A DNA stretch of 35,854 bases from Phaeoceros laevis (taxonomy: Eukaryota > Anthocerotophyta > Anthocerotopsida > Notothyladales): contig JBNGIQ010007935.1 of the NCBI GenBank assembly GCA_049999765.1, positions 22,161 through 58,014 on the forward strand. The letters run 5' to 3'. The notes below the pieces were generated by a model, which saw only the letters and a list, made by a program, of their open reading frames with translations, did not search any database and was not told the origin of the DNA. The translations under genes were made by a program, and so were the position numbers. Below are positions 33,393 to 35,854 of this stretch, piece by piece; positions within the stretch are counted from its first letter, which is position 1; the number at the start of each line of letters is the position of its first letter.

Positions 33393-35178
33393 TCAGCCAG
33401 GTGCCCTCCAGTAAGGAGCGTACACTATACCCGAGAAAGTGGCCCTTCCAACATTCATCTTCAACTTCGCTGTCCCTTCCGCCGCCCAGCCCTTGCCCCA
33501 ACTGTTGAGTACTTCATAGTAAGCTCCAATGCTGTCAACGCCCTTCCCAAATAACACCATAGCGTGGGATACGTGATCTATTGCCGATGAGTGTGCGTGA
33601 CCGATATCGTACCTTACTTCTAGTCTCGGATGAACTCCTTCGTAATGGAGGCTCCACCTCCGCAGATCGGACTTGAAAAACGTGGTGATAACAATGCTGG
33701 GTCTAAACCTGTCAAAGATCTCGGTGACTTCGACATCCCTAGGCGACGGCAAGTAGATGGGCTGCCCAAGAAACGGCACCTTGTAGCGGCTGGGGTTTAG
33801 AGGTCTCGCCCGAGGTGGCCCGAGGTAGGGACAATCCTCTTCTAGTGCAATCCCGTTCCTCTTCACATAACTGAGGGCCCGACAAGCATCCCACGGAAAT
33901 TCGTCACTGTTGAACTGACCGGTGTTGTTAGCATCCACCAAATATTGCATGGAGAGAGGTTGCAGGGGGATCCTGCACCTCAGTCTGCAGTCCTCTAGAC
34001 CACTGTTGTAGCGCTTGCAGACCAGGTAGACCAAATGGCAGACAGCAGCTGCCCAACAGTTGGAGTAGATGCCCTGATCCAGTGCTTCAGGGGGCAAAAG
34101 ATGCCTCCAGGAAGATACTGATTCAGATTCTGCTAGACAACCAGAACAAAAACAGAGGGGCATAAGGTGCTAGCGCTTGCATACGAAATGTATCACATGG
34201 CCTCTGGGTTCACTGAGAGGTTATACACTACATCATTTGTACGCTACATCCTAAAGTTATCTCCAGAAAAGCCTGTAATCCTCTTCCTCGATGCCACCTT
34301 CATACCTCCCGCTGGCTGAGAATATTTGGACACAGGGGGCGAATAGGCTGGCAGCCTCTTCCATGGAGGTACATATTTGAGATTGGGAGTCCCTGGTCTT
34401 GCCTGCTTCAGGTCCCTGGAACAGAACGATAAGAAATAGGTGTCAGTAATCCTTGGGCAGTCTACAACCCTAGAAGCAACAAGAAGCTAGCGTACAGGAG
34501 GAGGTAAACATATACTTGGAAGGAGCGTGTGCATTGGTTGGCAGGCTCTTCAAAGGAGGAGGTACATACTTGAAATTCGGAGTCTCCGGTCCTGCCTGCT
34601 CTAGATCCCTAAAACAGAACGAGAACAAACAGCGTGTCAGTAGCAGTAAATACTTGGGCAGCCTATAACCCTAGAAGCAACAAGAAGTTCACAGGTCCAT
34701 CCTACCAAGCGTGTGTAGGCATAGCGTTGGTAGGGTGCGTAGCCATAGCGTAAAGAAAGCCCGGTGTAGGGCACACTCTGCTTTCTAGCTCGGCAGGAAA
34801 GTCAGCAGCCATTCCGTTGATGAACTTGGCATCCAGGAGGTGACGACCGATGTCTTGCTCCAAAATCCTAACGCTTTCATAAAAGTTTTCAAACCGGGCA
34901 GGATCATGCAGATACACGGCTTTGTTGTGCCGGATACAAAATTCTTGGAAAAGATGCAGTAGACGCATCTCCTCGGCCATCTCGAGTCGGAGCTGCTCTG
35001 CCAACGCGGAGGGGAGCCAGGAGCGCGAGAGGGGGGCCAGGAGCGCGAGAGAGCGCGGAGGGGAACCAGGAGCGTAGTCGACGAGAGGCCGGAGGGAGAC
35101 ACCGTCGATAGTCACAGAGGAGCTGCTACGCGAACGCGGATGGAGATTTTGAATTTTTGGGTTTCTTTTGTTGGCCAC
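33393..35178 (-). CDS. Divergent papain-like (C1A) cysteine protease with I29-like prodomain
   Basis: This is a predicted cysteine endopeptidase. The first exon is open from 35178 to 34706, but 35178 is a GTG; the first good ATG is 34980 (MAEEMRLLHLFQEF). It encodes an I29-like inhibitory prodomain (HLFQEFCIRHNKAVY, then RFENFYESVRIL, then DAKFINGMAADF). Exons 2 (34608-34516) and 3 (from 34415, ending near 34245) are homologous to each other. The mature domain (about 34110-33393) keeps the oxyanion Gln (DQG), Cys in SNCWA (codon 34058-34056), His in VSHAMVLFGKG and Asn in EVLNSWGKGW. The usual CGSCW reads YSNCW, so the first disulfide Cys is absent. No signal peptide follows the 34980 ATG, which is unusual for this family. 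The exon 3-4 junction is unresolved; an acceptor near 34104 keeps the frame. Confidence 0.8.
34415..34608 (-). repeat. Duplicated exon pair in the protease gene
   Basis: Exon 2 encodes DLEQAGPETPNFKYVPPPL and exon 3 starts with DLKQARPGTPNLKYVPPW. Both begin in the same phase after a two-base remnant, so duplication kept the frame. They also share the adjoining intron sequence ending near aacag/ttag. Confidence 0.85.
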
Positions 35179-35221
35179 AGTTTGCCTAGTAGTGTTCCAA
35201 TTCGCTTGTAGAGAGAGGAGG

Positions 35222-35305
35222 ATCCCGGATTTGAACCGAGGTCGAGTACTACTTAATTTCTCAGGGGCCGTAATGAAGTTTAATTATAACCAATCTGGCT
35301 TAAGG
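35222..35305 (-). repeat. Possible tRNA-derived (SINE-like) Pol III promoter remnant
   Basis: On the minus strand, ctcggttcaaatccggg (about 35240-35222) matches a tRNA T-arm/B box with a five-pair stem. An A-box-like taagccagattggtta lies about 50 bp upstream. No acceptor stem forms, so it is not a tRNA gene. Confidence 0.3.
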
Positions 35306-35573
35306 GCTACGGCGCCCGCCGGTGACCGGCGGGAGGCGATCCAGGACGGTAGCATCCTCCCCCGGCCCACTACCCAATCCGTAGCTGCTTGCCCAACAAG
35401 CTGATGCGCGCGGCCCACGATCTGGTGCTGGATGGAGTGCGTGGGAGCTGCGGTGGCGCGGGGCTGCGATTGAGGCGTAGCACCTGCCCCGTAGTCGAGC
35501 GCTGCCGGGAAACCCTAGGTTTGTTGTGGGGGATGAAAGGAAAGACATTTCATGCAAGGCTCGGAGCACACAT

Positions 35574-35686
35574 GAACGTTTGAAGGAGGAAGGCAACCAT
35601 GTACCACAGACCAAGCTGATGTGGAGCCCGTTTCCGAGATTGTGTCAAGGGTTGAAAAGAGGAACATCATTGTAACGGATGCATAG
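35574..35686 (+). pseudogene. DYW-domain fossil of a PPR gene
   Basis: Frame one reads ERLKEEGNHVPQTKL, matching LREEGGHVPRTELVLK of the left PPR copy. After a shift, another frame reads VSRVEKRNIIVTDA and then stop, matching MSRLEKRQIIVRDAHRVHRF. The section between them, with the HAE and CNDCH motifs, is missing. It is a deleted, frameshifted relic with no surrounding PPR repeats. Confidence 0.75.
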
Positions 35687-35854
35687 TGTATGCATTGGGG
35701 GTCCAAGTGTAGGCTTTTCGCTGGTGCTTGCGTTCTTGTTGCTGGTTTATGGCTATGCTGGGGGGTAGACATCTGCGCACCGGCTGGCATTGTATCTAAC
35801 ATGCCATAGCAGTATGCAAAATATGTTTCGTAAATTAGAAGTTGTGAGTCTGCT

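Overview
The window is nuclear DNA of a land plant. The genes have short GT-AG introns, and several belong to plant families: a PLS-type PPR-DYW editing factor, a TIFY/CCT/GATA regulator, a PH-RCC1-FYVE-BRX protein and a COMT-like O-methyltransferase. The telomere-type TTTAGGG motif also occurs internally. The DYW domains are the KP/KPAKA-like variant ending in DRH or DRD. From memory, that variant is associated with plants that do U-to-C organelle RNA editing (hornworts, most lycophytes, ferns). I infer a seed-free plant, most likely a lycophyte or fern, and cannot name a species.

Layout. Bases 1-826 hold two decayed PPR fragments. Bases 855-7800 are a tail-to-tail inverted duplication. The left copy (+, 1318-3699) is interrupted by one in-frame TAA. 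The right copy (-, 7263-3967) is intact, encodes about 1060 aa and carries three more PLS triplets. Both copies share a short first exon and a 114-nt intron, which supply a start codon that the long open frames lack. Then come a ZML-type TIFY/GATA factor (+, 8224-10331) and a long non-coding stretch with a 100-N assembly gap. A complete nine-exon PRAF-type gene (+, 13240-18286, 1160 aa) follows. It converges on a large minus-strand gene of unknown function with IQ-like motifs (28345-19699). Next is a four-exon O-methyltransferase (-, 31478-29920, 358 aa). A 602-bp retroposed element with target-site duplications sits at 32229-32830, and a hairpin and telomere-repeat cluster at 32900-33300. The window closes with a divergent papain-like protease gene with an I29-like prodomain and a tandemly duplicated exon (-, about 35178-33393), and a DYW-domain fossil at 35574-35686.

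The genes do not form a pathway; this is ordinary eukaryotic linkage. The unifying theme is turnover of PPR genes: two long copies and three relics lie in 36 kb, in a family that evolves with the organelle editing sites it serves. All exon structures were deduced by reading splice sites and checking phase by hand; none is confirmed by transcript data.
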